Below, piece after piece: positions 13,302 to 25,282 of a stretch of 64,000 nucleotides of DNA. Position 1 is the stretch's first letter. Each line of letters opens with the position of its first letter. Location of the stretch: positions 417,029-481,028 of the forward strand of contig JXTB01000160.1 of the NCBI GenBank assembly GCA_002914805.1, read 5' to 3'. The position numbers and the translations under genes are program-made. The notes under the pieces were generated by a model that saw only the letters and a list, made by a program, of their open reading frames with translations, was not told the DNA's origin and searched no databases. This stretch comes from Parasponia andersonii. Lineage: Eukaryota > Streptophyta > Magnoliopsida > Rosales > Cannabaceae.

Positions 13302-13841
13302 AAAAACACCATCAAATTCGACATTTTATTCATTCAAAAGTGAATTTTGTATCTGACAATTATTGATCTTAAAACAAATTGCAAAGAACTTCATTTAGTT
13401 TTTGCATTTCAAAAGTGAATTTTGTACATGACCATTATTGATCTTAAAACAAATTTCAAAGAACTTCGTTATAGTTTTTGCATAAGTGAAAAAGTACTTT
13501 CCAAAGTTCAAAAGTTTCATTCAAAAGAAAACTCATATATAGTTCTTCATTTAGACTTGGAAATGATCATTAAGGAGTTCTATTCTGTTTTTCTTATATT
13601 GTTTCATAGTTTGTTAAGTAATTTTTATAGTTCGTTCTATCTACACCTCCTCAAAGTATAATTAGGTTTAGTAGCTCTGTTTTTATATCATAAGTGGATC
13701 TTATAGCAAAATGACCAAAATTTTGGCATTTTTTAAGTAAATATCCATTTTTTTTAAATGCTTTAACAAAATGGCTAGGAAATAATTGTATATTCAAAGT
13801 CTAGAATATAATATGCTCAACACATAAACAAAGTTGGTATG
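13302..13841. other. Left flank (intron 2) of the retrotransposon insertion, repeated at 26456
   Basis: This stretch matches 26456-26994 with a few substitutions and 1-bp indels. Here it runs into the LTR after GTATG (13837-13841). In the second copy the same GTATG is followed directly by agataccaag, an empty site. Confidence 0.85.
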
Positions 13842-14462
13842 TGTTGTGCGGTCTAAAATCCTAAGGTCGCATAAGGATTATATGCGACCTCCTTCGTGAA
13901 GGTTATATGCGACCTCCTCCGAGCAGTTTGCCTTGTCAAACAGGAAACCTACAGGGAAAGGGAAACTGAAGTATCCTATTTGTGATCAAGTAGTTGTTCG
14001 TTTTGAATAGTTATCCAATTATATTGTTACTTAATTTATGTTACCCAATTGTATAGTTACCCGTTTATACAATTAGGATCCTAGAGACATAAGGATCCTA
14101 GGGACATAAAGTTACCTTTATCTATATAAAGGGGACTCTATGTTCCAAAGGAGGATTAAAGTCACAAAGAAATCAAGTCAGAGCAAATTCAAGTTTAGAG
14201 TATTCCAAGCTTTGGGTAGTCTAAGTCTTTAGTATTCTTCAATAGTTTTTCAGTCTTTTCGATTTCCAGACAAGATTATAACCTTGAGTGTTCATTATTA
14301 TTCATAAAATATTGAGAAAACAGTGGACGTAGACTCATCTTTTTTGGGGCTGAACCACTATAAATCCCTTTCTCCTTATTTGCTTTGATTACTGCTTCAA
14401 TTCACATAAGCCACATTTCTTGATTTTTTCTAAATTTATTGTTGATAAAACCTCCATCAACA
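13842..14462 (+). repeat. 5' LTR, first assembled copy
   Basis: 621 bp, TGTTG...CAACA, followed directly by the primer-binding site. It contains two 25-bp units with tatgcgacctcct (13881, 13906), a TATA box ctatataaagg near 14122, and a short direct repeat around ggatcctag. The same LTR recurs after the N at 14519. Because its left flank also recurs, this is an assembly overlap and not a second LTR. Confidence 0.88.
14122..14132 (+). promoter_or_regulatory. LTR TATA box
   Basis: ctatataaagg inside the LTR, followed by a gggactc stretch, matches the usual U3/R boundary of plant LTRs. It would drive the gag-pol transcript. The second assembled copy has it at 14982. Confidence 0.6.
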
Positions 14463-14701
14463 ATTGGCGCTAGAAGGAGGGCTATTCTGGCAGAAATATT
14501 TATCAAATTCCACCTTTTNAATTAGGTTTAGTAGCTCTGTTTTTATATCATAAGTGGATCTTATAGCAAAATGACCAAAATTTTGGCATTTTTTAAGTAA
14601 ATATCCATTTTTTTTAAATGCTTTAACAAAATGGCTAGGAAATAATTGTATATTCAAAGTCTAGAATATAATATGCTCAACACATAAACAAAGTTGGTAT
14701 G

Positions 14702-15322
14702 TGTTGTGCGGTCTAAAATCCTAAGGTCGCATAAGGATTATATGCGACCTCCTTCGTGAAGGTTATATGCGACCTCCTCCGAGCAGTTTGCCTTGTCAAA
14801 CAGGAAACCTACAGGGAAAGGGAAACTGAAGTATCCTATTTGTGATCAAGTAGTTGTTCGTTTTGAATAGTTATCCAATTATATTGTTACTTAATTTATG
14901 TTACCCAATTGTATAGTTACCCGTTTATACAATTAGGATCCTAGAGACATAAGGATCCTAGGGACATAAAGTTACCTTTATCTATATAAAGGGGACTCTA
15001 TGTTCCAAAGGAGGATTAAAGTCACAAAGAAATCAAGTCAGAGCAAATTCAAGTTTAGAGTATTCCAAGCTTTGGGTAGTCTAAGTCTTTAGTATTCTTC
15101 AATAGTTTTTCAGTCTTTTCGATTTCCAGACAAGATTATAACCTTGAGTGTTCATTATTATTCATAAAATATTGAGAAAACAGTGGACGTAGACTCATCT
15201 TTTTTGGGGCTGAACCACTATAAATCCCTTTCTCCTTATTTGCTTTGATTACTGCTTCAATTCACATAAGCCACATTTCTTGATTTTTTCTAAATTTATT
15301 GTTGATAAAACCTCCATCAACA
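14702..15322 (+). repeat. 5' LTR, second assembled copy
   Basis: Identical to 13842-14462 by eye and continuous with the coding part of the element, so this is the copy to use when reading the retrotransposon as a unit. Confidence 0.85.
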
Positions 15323-15341
15323 ATTGGCGCTAGAAGGAGGG
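15323..15341 (+). other. Primer-binding site
   Basis: ttggcgctagaaggaggg lies directly after the LTR end. It starts with TGG, the complement of the CCA tail of a tRNA, as expected for minus-strand priming. I do not assign the tRNA. Confidence 0.7.
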
Positions 15342-15383
15342 CTATTCTGGCAGAAATATTTATCAAATTCCACCTTTTCAATA

Positions 15384-17304
15384 ATGGCAAACACCAGAAA
15401 CACTACCAGAGTCGCCGGGACTAGCCAAAACCAACCTCATAGTACTGCTGCTACACAAGCGACTCCTACTCCGGATCAGCCTACTATGACGGCAACAGAG
15501 AACCTATCCCAAAGACAAGATCGTATGGAGGAAACGCTCGTGAACCTTCAGCAAGTCACTAACCAAATCAATGACACTCTGCGACGACTTGCTGAAGGAC
15601 AGATGGTGACCCACCACAACATGAACGTCCCAAAGAACGTCCTGCTCAATTACCTGAGAAGGGAATACAGATTCTCGAGACGAAAAGACGCGACCAGCCA
15701 AGAACTCAGCAGGAGCGTCGTGAAGAACGCATCTCCAAAGGGAAAGGCAAGGTCGCAGACTTGCCTCCAGAATCTCGTACGGAGAGTTCAAGTACGAACC
15801 GTGGTCGTACATAACCTTCTCGTAAATCCACTAACAACCAGGATCGCTTGAGCAGTGAATAGGGACGATCGTCGAGAAGTGTCTTCGAAAGAATCAGCAG
15901 GGAGTCAAGATAAGATCCTGCAGATCTAAGACAGTACTTGGAGCGACGACGTGGTCATGATCGATCTGTATCGCATCATAGCGACCATAGCCGGTTCGTC
16001 GCACTATGCCACTGGATTCCTCTCATAGGTCGCAGAAGACTCTACCAGACTAGCCCGTTGCGAAACAGGATAACGAACAAAGGTCGCTTATACCACTAGC
16101 AAGGAATGATGCTTTCCCTCTGAATGTCGACGTTCACAATTTAAGGATCGTATTAGATGCACTTGCTGGATGGGACGATGAGTTCGCTGATGGGTATCGC
16201 CAGTCACCATTCAGCGAGGAGGTTCGAGCTGCAGCCCTTCCCACTGGATTCAGACTTCCCACCATCAATACTTTTGATGGAAAGACTGATCCACAGGACC
16301 ATATGGATCACTTCAGCGACTTGAAGGAACTTCATCGGGTTAGTGATCATACACGCTGCAGATGTTTCACTGTAACACTCTCAGGAGCGGCAAAGAAGTG
16401 GTTCCGAGGACTCAAACCTGGTTCGATTTCGTCCTGGCAACAACTACAGACGGCGTTCTTAAGACAATTTCAGGCCGCGAAGAATTTCACTGTTCCGCTT
16501 GTCAGTTTGTCCGCAATCCGACAAGGTCCAGAGGAGACTCTACGGTCTTATCTCAATCGATTCACTACAGAGCTAGCGAAGGTCAACAACCCCCCTGAAG
16601 GAGGAGTTCTTACTCTTATGATGGCTGGGATGCGACCAGAAACAAAACTCTGGGAGGAATTGCTTGAACGAGAATGTAGGACTCTCAAAGACTTCTACCA
16701 AAGAGTCGGTCGACATCTAAGGTTAGAGTCTTCACGTGAGAATCTTCAAAAGACCAAAAAATGAGGAAAGACAGATACAGCAAAGGTTGCGGTCATCACC
16801 GACAACAGCAGCAATAAGAAAAACAAAAGGAATAATGAACAGGCCAATGAGAATCAGCCTAGGCCTAAAAGGCAGGAAACTTCAAAAGTTCCCATGAGGT
16901 TCAACAATCACACCGAGTTAAATGCTCCCATAGATCATATCTATGCGGTCACAAACCAAAAGGAGCGTTACCGTCAACCGGGACCGATGAAACGAGACAG
17001 GGCAAAGCGCGACCCCAACAAGTTCTGCTGGTATCACAATGATATTGGACATGATACTAATGATTGCTTTGCCCTGAAGGATGAAATCGAAAGGCTGATT
17101 AGAGAGGGACGATTGCGGCAGTATACCAGGCAGAGCGATGAAAGGCGAGAAGAAGACCAACAACGACCTCCAGAAATTCAGCGTGAGGTGCGAACTATTT
17201 TTGGAGGGCCACATGTTGGAGGAGATTCCAAGCGAGCACAGGACAGATACGCACGAGAAGCTCGACAGCAGCCGTTAACCAATGTCATGTACCTTGATCA
17301 GTGA
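15384..17304 (+). pseudogene. gag of the Tat-like element, broken
   Basis: It starts at the ATG of MANTRNTTRVAG (15384). After about residue 100 the natural-looking charged linker (RREERISKGKGK) is in another frame, implying an indel, and 15850-16050 has several stops. The main gag frame is open from 16054. It includes the retrotransposon gag core (FDGKTDPQDHMDHF, AAKKWFRGLKPGSISSW, LRSYLNRFTTEL) up to an in-frame TGA at 16762. The same frame continues with a basic region and the knuckle-like FCWYHNDIGHDTNDCFALK typical of Tat elements, ending in a TGA at 17302. Protease follows in the same frame, so that TGA is probably also a mutation of a joined gag-pol frame. Gag would form the virus-like particle. 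Confidence 0.8.
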
Positions 17305-17859
17305 CCACGCAAGCTTCAGCGAGTACCGGAAATGGATATTACCTTCACAGAGCAAGATGCAAGGGAAGTCCATTATCCGCATAACGACGCGCTGGTCGTA
17401 AAAATTAACTGTGGAAGAACACAGTTGTGGCGAGTATTGGTCGACAACGGAAGTGCTGTGGATATCCTATACTTCGATGCCTTCAAGAAGATGGGATTAA
17501 ATGAGAGCGACCTGAAGCCTGCCGCCGCTCCGCTCTGTGGTTTTACTGGAGACAGCCTGATGCCTATGGGCATGATTGAACTGATGGTCAGCGTTGGGAC
17601 CTTCCCAAGGGTTTCATCAATAATGACTCAGTTTTTGGTAATAGATTGCCCATCTGCCTTTAACGCTGTCCTAGGAAGACCAACATTAAGGGAATTTCGA
17701 GCTGTCACCTCGATCTATCATCTAACGATGAAGTTCCCAACCCAACATGGTGTAGGCGAGGTGCGAGGAAATCTGTATGATGCGAGGACTTGCTATAACA
17801 ACTCGCTGAAACTCGTAGCAAAAGATGCGACGTCCTGCACAATGATGGTCCACCTGCCA

Positions 17860-18010
17860 GATCAAGCGTCAATCGTGGTCGCAGATGAAGCGTCAATCGT
17901 GGCAGCGGATCAAGCGTCAATCGTGGCAGTGGATCAAGCGTCAATCGTGGCAGCGGATCAAGCGTCAATCGTGGCCGCAAATGAAGCGTCAGTCGTGGCC
18001 GCGGATAAAA
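17860..18010 (+). repeat. 24-bp tandem repeat encoding an 8-aa linker
   Basis: Five to six copies of a 24-bp unit of the type gatcaagcgtcaatcgtggc encode DQASIVAA-like octapeptides between protease and RT, with changes such as E for Q and V for A. The assembly copy is at 19052-19202. All copies keep frame, so the repeat expanded while the frame was under selection, or by steps of 24 bp. Confidence 0.85.
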
Positions 18011-18306
18011 CATTAGCTGAAGCAGCGAGCAAAGCGTCAGTCGAATCGCCAGTAAAAGCGTCAATCGAAACGATTAGTAAAGACTTCGATCCTCAAGAAA
18101 TCGACGAAGTCAGAACTGGACCCGTGGAAGACCTGGAAGATATATCATTCGATCTTTCTTCCAAGACTTTGAAGATTGGAACGGAGGTTCGTGGACCTGT
18201 GCGAGCTTCATTGATCGCTTTTCTGAGGACTAATCTGGATGTCTTTGCATGGCAGCATTCGGATATAGTAGGGATTGATTCAAGGATCATATCCCACCGT
18301 CTTAAC

Positions 18307-19498
18307 NCGGCAGTATACCAGGCAGAGCGATGAAAGGCGAGAAGAAGACCAACAACGACCTCCAGAAATTCAGCGTGAGGTGCGAACTATTTTTGGAGGG
18401 CCACATGTTGGAGGAGATTCCAAGCGAGCACAGGACAGATACGCACGAGAAGCTCGACAGCAGCCGTTAACCAATGTCATGTACCTTGATCAGTGACCAC
18501 GCAAGCTTCAGCGAGTACCGGAAATGGATATTACCTTCACAGAGCAAGATGCAAGGGAAGTCCATTATCCGCATAACGACGCGCTGGTCGTAAAAATTAA
18601 CTGTGGAAGAACACAGTTGTGGCGAGTATTGGTCGACAACGGAAGTGCTGTGGATATCCTATACTTCGATGCCTTCAAGAAGATGGGATTAAATGAGAGC
18701 GACCTGAAGCCTGCCGCCGCTCCGCTCTGTGGTTTTACTGGAGACAGCCTGATGCCTATGGGCATGATTGAACTGATGGTCAGCGTTGGGACCTTCCCAA
18801 GGGTTTCATCAATAATGACTCAGTTTTTGGTAATAGATTGCCCATCTGCCTTTAACGCTGTCCTAGGAAGACCAACATTAAGGGAATTTCGAGCTGTCAC
18901 CTCGATCTATCATCTAACGATGAAGTTCCCAACCCAACATGGTGTAGGCGAGGTGCGAGGAAATCTGTATGATGCGAGGACTTGCTATAACAACTCGCTG
19001 AAACTCGTAGCAAAAGATGCGACGTCCTGCACAATGATGGTCCACCTGCCAGATCAAGCGTCAATCGTGGTCGCAGATGAAGCGTCAATCGTGGCAGCGG
19101 ATCAAGCGTCAATCGTGGCAGTGGATCAAGCGTCAATCGTGGCAGCGGATCAAGCGTCAATCGTGGCCGCAAATGAAGCGTCAGTCGTGGCCGCGGATAA
19201 AACATTAGCTGAAGCAGCGAGCAAAGCGTCAGTCGAATCGCCAGTAAAAGCGTCAATCGAAACGATTAGTAAAGACTTCGATCCTCAAGAAATCGACGAA
19301 GTCAGAACTGGACCCGTGGAAGACCTGGAAGATATATCATTCGATCTTTCTTCCAAGACTTTGAAGATTGGAACGGAGGTTCGTGGACCTGTGCGAGCTT
19401 CATTGATCGCTTTTCTGAGGACTAATCTGGATGTCTTTGCATGGCAGCATTCGGATATAGTAGGGATTGATTCAAGGATCATATCCCACCGTCTTAAC
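18307..19498. other. Assembly duplication of 17116-18306 after a single N
   Basis: After the N at 18307 the sequence returns to cggcagtatacc and repeats 1191 bp of gag-pol apparently without change before continuing into RT. The first copy ends at the join inside the linker before RT, so only the second reads through. Confidence 0.88.
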
Positions 19499-21112
19499 GT
19501 AGATCCGTCAAAAAAGCCTGTGCGACAAAAGAGAAGGGCCATGAATTCGGAACGTTACGTCGCACTAAAGGAAGAGGTGGAGAAGTTGCTCGAGATTGGG
19601 TTCATAAGAGAATCTTTTTACCCCGACTGGCTTGCGAATCCGGTCTTGGTGAAAAAACCTAATGGGAAGTGGAGAACCTGTATTGACTTTACCAATCTCA
19701 ATAAGGCATGTCCTAAAGACAGCTTCCCTCTTCCAAGAATTGATCAACTTGTAGATGCGACGTCGGGGCATGAACTTTTAAGCTCCATGGATGCGTATTC
19801 AGGATACAACCAAATCCCCATGTACGAGCTGGATGAAGAACATACCTCGTTCATCACTGATCGAGGGTTATATTGCTACAAAAAGATGCCCTTTGGACTT
19901 ATCAATGCAGGAGCGACCTACCAACGTCTTGTCAATATGATGTTTGCAAAACAAATTGGCAAGACAATGGAGGTATACGTCGAAGATATGCTGGTCAAGT
20001 TGGAGAAAGCTGAAGATCACATCAAACACCTTGATGAGATGTTCAAAATCCTCTGGAGATACCAGATGAAGCTGAATCCCCAGAAGTGTGCATTTGGAGT
20101 GGGATCTAGAAAATTTCTGGGTTTTATGGTCAACCAGCGAGGGATCGAAGAAAATCCTCAGAAAAGACAAGCATTGATTGATATGCAGTCTCCTCGTAAA
20201 CCCAAAGATGTACAAAGCTTAGCAGGAAGAGTAGCTCCTCTCAGTCAGTTTGTATCCAGATCAACCGATAAATGTCAACCTTTCTTTGAGGCGTTGAAGG
20301 GATCGAAAAGGTTTGAGTAGACGGAGAAATGCGAGCAGGCGTTCCAAGAGTTGAAAAAACACTTGGGTTCCCCCCCACTCTTGTCGAAGCCAAATCCGGG
20401 AGAAGAATTATACCTATATCTCGATGTTTCAAAGTATGCGACGAGTGCCGCATTAATTCGCGAAGAGTCGAAAATTCAGCGACCTGTGTATTATGTGAGT
20501 GAGAGATTACTTGACACTGAAACCAGGTATCCAGAGATAGAAAAATTGGCGCTGGCACTCGTCATTGCATCAAGAAAGCTTCGACCTTACTTCCATGCTC
20601 ATTCCATTCGAGTTTTCACGAATTTCCCATTGAGACAGGTCTTATAGAAACCTGAGACGTCAGGGCGGCTGCTTAAGTGGGCTGTTGAATTGAGTCAATT
20701 TGACATCAATTTTCAACCTCGCACTGCTATAAAGGGGCAAGCCCTCGCAGATTTTATCGCAAAATTTACATACGACGTCAATCTTCCCACGGGAGCACTT
20801 GAGAAACCTGCTTCGGATATGTTAAAATTGTGGAAGCTTTATGTGGACGGGTCGTCAAATGAAAATGGAGCAGGTGCGGGCATAGTTTTAATCAGTCCTG
20901 AAGGGCATAATATTCATTATGCGCTTCGCTTCAAATTTCTAGCTTCAAATAATGAAGCTGAATACGAAGCACTGATAGCTGGCCTAAAGCTCGCACAGGA
21001 AATGAAGGTCGAAGCAATCGAAGTATATAGCAACTCCCAGCTGGTCGTCTGTCAGGTTAAGGGTGATTATAATGCGAGAGGAGAGAGAATGATGGCCTAT
21101 TTGAAGAAGGTA

Positions 21113-22086
21113 NNNNNNNNNNNNNNNNNNNNNNNNNNNNNNNNNNNNNNNNNNNNNNNNNNNNNNNNNNNNNNNNNNNNNNNNNNNNNNNNNNNNNNNN
21201 NNNNNNNNNNNNNNNNNNNNNNNNNNNNNNNNNNNNNNNNNNNNNNNNNNNNNNNNNNNNNNNNNNNNNNNNNNNNNNNNNNNNNNNNNNNNNNNNNNNN
21301 NNNNNNNNNNNNNNNNNNNNNNNNNNNNNNNNNNNNNNNNNNNNNNNNNNNNNNNNNNNNNNNNNNNNNNNNNNNNNNNNNNNNNNNNNNNNNNNNNNNN
21401 NNNNNNNNNNNNNNNNNNNNNNNNNNNNNNNNNNNNNNNNNNNNNNNNNNNNNNNNNNNNNNNNNNNNNNNNNNNNNNNNNNNNNNNNNNNNNNNNNNNN
21501 NNNNNNNNNNNNNNNNNNNNNNNNNNNNNNNNNNNNNNNNNNNNNNNNNNNNNNNNNNNNNNNNNNNNNNNNNNNNNNNNNNNNNNNNNNNNNNNNNNNN
21601 NNNNNNNNNNNNNNNNNNNNNNNNNNNNNNNNNNNNNNNNNNNNNNNNNNNNNNNNNNNNNNNNNNNNNNNNNNNNNNNNNNNNNNNNNNNNNNNNNNNN
21701 NNNNNNNNNNNNNNNNNNNNNNNNNNNNNNNNNNNNNNNNNNNNNNNNNNNNNNNNNNNNNNNNNNNNNNNNNNNNNNNNNNNNNNNNNNNNNNNNNNNN
21801 NNNNNNNNNNNNNNNNNNNNNNNNNNNNNNNNNNNNNNNNNNNNNNNNNNNNNNNNNNNNNNNNNNNNNNNNNNNNNNNNNNNNNNNNNNNNNNNNNNNN
21901 NNNNNNNNNNNNNNNNNNNNNNNNNNNNNNNNNNNNNNNNNNNNNNNNNNNNNNNNNNNNNNNNNNNNNNNNNNNNNNNNNNNNNNNNNNNNNNNNNNNN
22001 NNNNNNNNNNNNNNNNNNNNNNNNNNNNNNNNNNNNNNNNNNNNNNNNNNNNNNNNNNNNNNNNNNNNNNNNNNNNNNNNNNNNNN
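21113..22086. other. Gap of 974 N
   Basis: It hides the end of the second RNase H and the zinc-binding and catalytic core of integrase. Frames drawn across it are meaningless. Confidence 0.98.
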
Positions 22087-22340
22087 TCATACCAACGGCG
22101 CACTGCTCGATATTATAATTCTAAAGTAAAGGGTAGACATTTTGAAGTTGGAGATCTTGTCCTTCGACGTGTTCTACCTAATAATAAAGAGCATGGTGCT
22201 GGTGTATTCGGTCCTTCTTGGGAAGGACCTTATGTTATTGATGATGTCATTCGACCTGGAACATATCATTTAGCTCGCATCATGGACAAAAGGTCGAGCA
22301 TGCCTGGAATGCTGAACAGCTTCATCGTTATTATCAATGA
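22087..22340 (+). pseudogene. Integrase C-terminal end
   Basis: After the gap the frame reads [20 protein letters not shown], then [20 protein letters not shown] and [20 protein letters not shown], the usual C-terminal segment of Tat/Retand integrases. A one-base shift near 22280 moves the expected last residues (ending in HRYYQ and a TGA at about 22338) to another frame. It would bind DNA during integration. Confidence 0.8.
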
Positions 22341-23117
22341 TTTTAATGAATATCTTCATGTTTTCGTCATTCATCAATAAAGATATTTATTTGTTCGTCA
22401 TTCGTTGATCGTCATTCGTTGTTCGTCATTCGTCGACCATCAATATTACTTCGGCTATTACTTCATCAACTCGTTTATTACTTCGGATATTCTTCATTTA
22501 TAGTTTTATGGCAGTTTTCGGACACCATAAAACTCGAGGGGCAGTGGGATCAGATCAGAGTTATCTCCTACTTGTTCCCTAAGGGACTATGCAAACGTCC
22601 ATTTAGAGGAGACAGGGTTTTAGATCGTCGAAGTATCTAAGTCTCAGATCACTTCATCGACATATCTGAATCTCCTTAAAATCCTAAGATTTTCTCCTCG
22701 CTTCATGCCTCAGCATGTCGTATTACGCAATTTCCCTCCTCGAACAGAAAAGTAACTAAGCATAACGTTCGTTATTCGAAGTGATATATTGCTATGATTT
22801 ATTTTGACATGGAACTTTTGAAATACAGTTAGACTTTGCATCACTTGTATTAACTGTTTTCTTAAGCGACCTAACCCATTCTAGCACTTAAAATTCGTTT
22901 TAAGTTAGTCGGATTTAAATCGCTAAAAGCGTACAGATCGATCACTTGTGATCGACTACTTGGTTAAAATTACTATCGTTTCTTATCGCTATTTTGCAGG
23001 AGAATATAGGAAAAATTTTACAGGAGGAGCATATAAGGAAATTTTATTAAACAGAAGGTCATCAATACAGAGAGGGGACAAAGCCCGCATTGTTTAAAAA
23101 AAAACAAAAGGACCACT
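22341..23117 (+). other. Non-coding 3' region of the element between pol and the antisense gene
   Basis: Short degenerate repeats of the type ttcgtcattcgt lie at 22395-22440. No coding region is recognised. The frame at 22419-22640 has no domain. Confidence 0.6.
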
Positions 23118-25282
23118 TCATGAGGAAGGGCTCGCGCCGTCATCGCCAGCTTTGTTTGTATCCTCCTTCCAGCTCTGCACAAGCTCGACCACATCCTTGC
23201 CAAAGATGGAGAAGTCAAAGTCCGGATGCTCGCAGAATATGTTGAAGATGATGGTCGACGAGGCGATGTCACTAGCCTTATCTTCGAGTTCTTTGACCTC
23301 GGTCGCTTTGAACTCTTCGATGGCTTTGTTAACCGCCTCGGTGGTCGCTTCTCTCATACGGTCCGGATACTCAGAAGCGACCCTTTCGAGCTCTTTGACT
23401 TTCTCCTCGAGGTTTTCCTTGGCGAGTTTCTCCTTGCTCAGGTCCTCGAGCATCTGCTACTTCTCTAAGAGGAAGTTCGCTTTCTCCTCCTCCCAAGCCT
23501 TCTCCGAGTTCTCGAATGCTTGAGTTATTTCGTCGAGCTTCTTAGCTTTCTCCAAACAGTCGAGAACTGGATCGTGTATCAGGACAGCAGCAGCCGCAGT
23601 CTAAAAAAAAAAAATAAATAAAATATTATGAAAATCTCCAAGTCAACATCAAAAGTGAGTGAATTAAGAAGCTTACATTGGCCAGCATCCTCATCGCAGA
23701 TCCGAAGGCGACCTTGGCAGAACGTCGCTTCATTCGCTCCCAACCTTCTTCAGACGTGAAGCGGTCGATGAAGGCTACGCTCATTCCAGCCTTCTCTGGT
23801 AGCTGGTTAAGGAGTGCGAAGAGTTCGTCGCCTTTATCTGCCAGGTTCGGTTCCAAAGAGGTAGCAGCCTCGGTAGGAGGTTCTGAGGTGCTCACTGGCT
23901 GAGATGGTTGAGGAGAGGGCGAGCTCGCTGGGTGGACGTCCTCGAAGGCGACTTTCCTTTTCTTCGAGCAATCGACCTTCTCCTTCCCTTTCGATGGTGG
24001 CGTATTCTCGGGTGTTTTGCTTTTTGCTACTGACCCGAGAGTTGATGGAGGAGCTCGCAGACTGCTTCCAATGACCATCTCTGTACAACAGAATGTGTTA
24101 GTGGGCGAGGAAACGAAATATAAAGATAATTAGAATGAGCGTGCAATTACCTTCTTCCTGTGGAGCTGGTTGAGGAGCTAGTGGGGACACGGTCTCTGGA
24201 GATGAGGGCTCTGAGCGAGGTGGTGTGGTCGGTGCCTTTCTTTTTCTGATCCTGGAGGACGAGGCACCCAAGTCCGTCTTCAACCTGGGCTTCTTCTTCG
24301 AGCTCGCTGGTCTGGAGGAGATAACCGGGGGGTCTGGGAACGTGGCACCCTTTGGAATCAGACCGCATACAACCAGGTTCTTCGATGTGCCTCGAACCTT
24401 CCAGTTAAACTCTTCAACTGGAAGCTCGTTGATCGCACATACTCTTGCGAGTTGATCACTGGAGAGTTTGGGTCGATCCCTATTATCTGCGATGATATTG
24501 GAATGCGATTAGTATAAAGAATAAATATGCAAACAAGACAATTAATTGGAAGACTACCTACCGGGGTTTTGGAAGAAGCCATTGGCTGCATAGTCAAAAT
24601 GGAAAAATGGATTTTTCCATTTTCCCATGTTGTTGTGAATCCCGTAGATCGTTTTTATGGCTTGATTCGACCACTTGCTCGCATAGAAGAAGCCAAGATC
24701 CGACGAATTTGATTTCACTTGGTAGAACCAAGCGAATTCCTCAGGAGAAGGGGTTTCTAAACCTAATTTATGATACAAAATATACAAGCCTACCATATAC
24801 CTATAAGTATTAGGGGTCAATTGAAAAGGGACGATCCCATAGTAATCTATGATCGATTTTATGTACGGGTGAAGGGAGAGATGTACACCGCATTTGAGGA
24901 CTGCCTCAGAAAAGGAAGCGAGTCCACGAGGGGGTGTGTGTGGACAGTTGAACTCCATTGGAAGACGCAGGGGGATAGCGATCTTGTAGCTGCTCGCGAT
25001 TTTCCTGAGTTTGCTCGGTGTACAGCTCGTTCGAACACCTGTGCACGACCAGTTCCCCTCTATGTATTGATAGCCAGAAGAAAATGCCGGAGCATCCCTT
25101 ATGTGTCTGGGCCATTGATCCTGGGGAAGATCACCTATTCGAGGACTACTTTGTCTTGCCCTAGTTATTTCTATCTCGGGTTCGGGCTCGAGATAATCCT
25201 CAAGGTTAATAAAACTAACACTTGAGTTGGATTCCCCAAAAAAGGCATTTCCTTCCCTAAATAGTTCCTTACTACTAGACAT
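23118..25282 (-). pseudogene. Antisense four-exon gene of the retrotransposon (gypsy-type transposase-like domain)
   Basis: On the strand opposite to gag-pol I can join four exons with GT-AG borders and matching phases: 25282-24562, 24486-24151, 24080-23677 and 23600-23118, about 647 codons. Exon 1 carries, at about residues 125-235, a block (CGVHLSLHPYIKSIIDYYGI, PFQLTPNTYRYMVGLYILYH, FFYASKW) resembling the Pfam family named putative gypsy-type transposon (PF04195, from memory). Exon 2 ends in a basic, Pro/Ser-rich stretch (SRIRKRKAPTTPP) that may be a nuclear signal. Exon 3 adds KGKEKVDCSKKRK and an acidic segment. Exon 4 is a Glu/Lys-rich coiled coil. An in-frame TAG at 23457-23459 (codon about 535) cuts the coiled coil; otherwise the frame is open to the TGA at 23118. 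Antisense extra ORFs are known in Tat elements such as Grande and Retand, but their role is not established. Confidence 0.75.

Larger units (their letters stand above)
14519..15378. other. Assembly duplication of 13660-14518 after a single N
   Basis: After the N at 14519 the sequence restarts 859 bp upstream and repeats 13660-14518, apparently base for base: flank, LTR and primer-binding site. The second copy then continues into gag. Exact identity of LTR plus unique flank argues for two unmerged overlapping contigs. Confidence 0.88.
17332..21112 (+). pseudogene. pol of the Tat-like element: protease, RT, RNase H, second RNase H
   Basis: Protease active site VDNGSAVDILY lies near 17440, and again at 18632 through the 1191-bp assembly repeat. 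An 8-aa repeat linker follows (17860-18010). The reverse transcriptase follows from about 19500: KWRTCIDFTNLNKACPKD, MDAYSGYNQIPM and MPFGLINAGATYQRL. The catalytic YVDD is YVED (19978-19989). A TAG at 20318 interrupts the start of RNase H, which continues in frame (YVSERLLDTETRYPEIEK) to another TAG at 20645. The next in-frame block is the Tat-type second RNase H (LYVDGSSNENGAGAG, NNEAEYEALIAGL, YSNSQLVV), where the expected Asp of the last motif is Asn. The block runs into the N gap. The product would be inactive as written. Confidence 0.85.

Noticed and set aside
13842..15322. Two LTRs in tandem, as from unequal recombination
   Set aside because: The unique left flank is duplicated along with the LTR apparently without change, and a single N marks the join, so an assembly overlap explains it better.
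17705..18064. 119-codon minus-strand frame rich in RLTLDPLP repeats (and its copy at 18897)
   Set aside because: Reverse reading of the 24-bp pol linker repeat.
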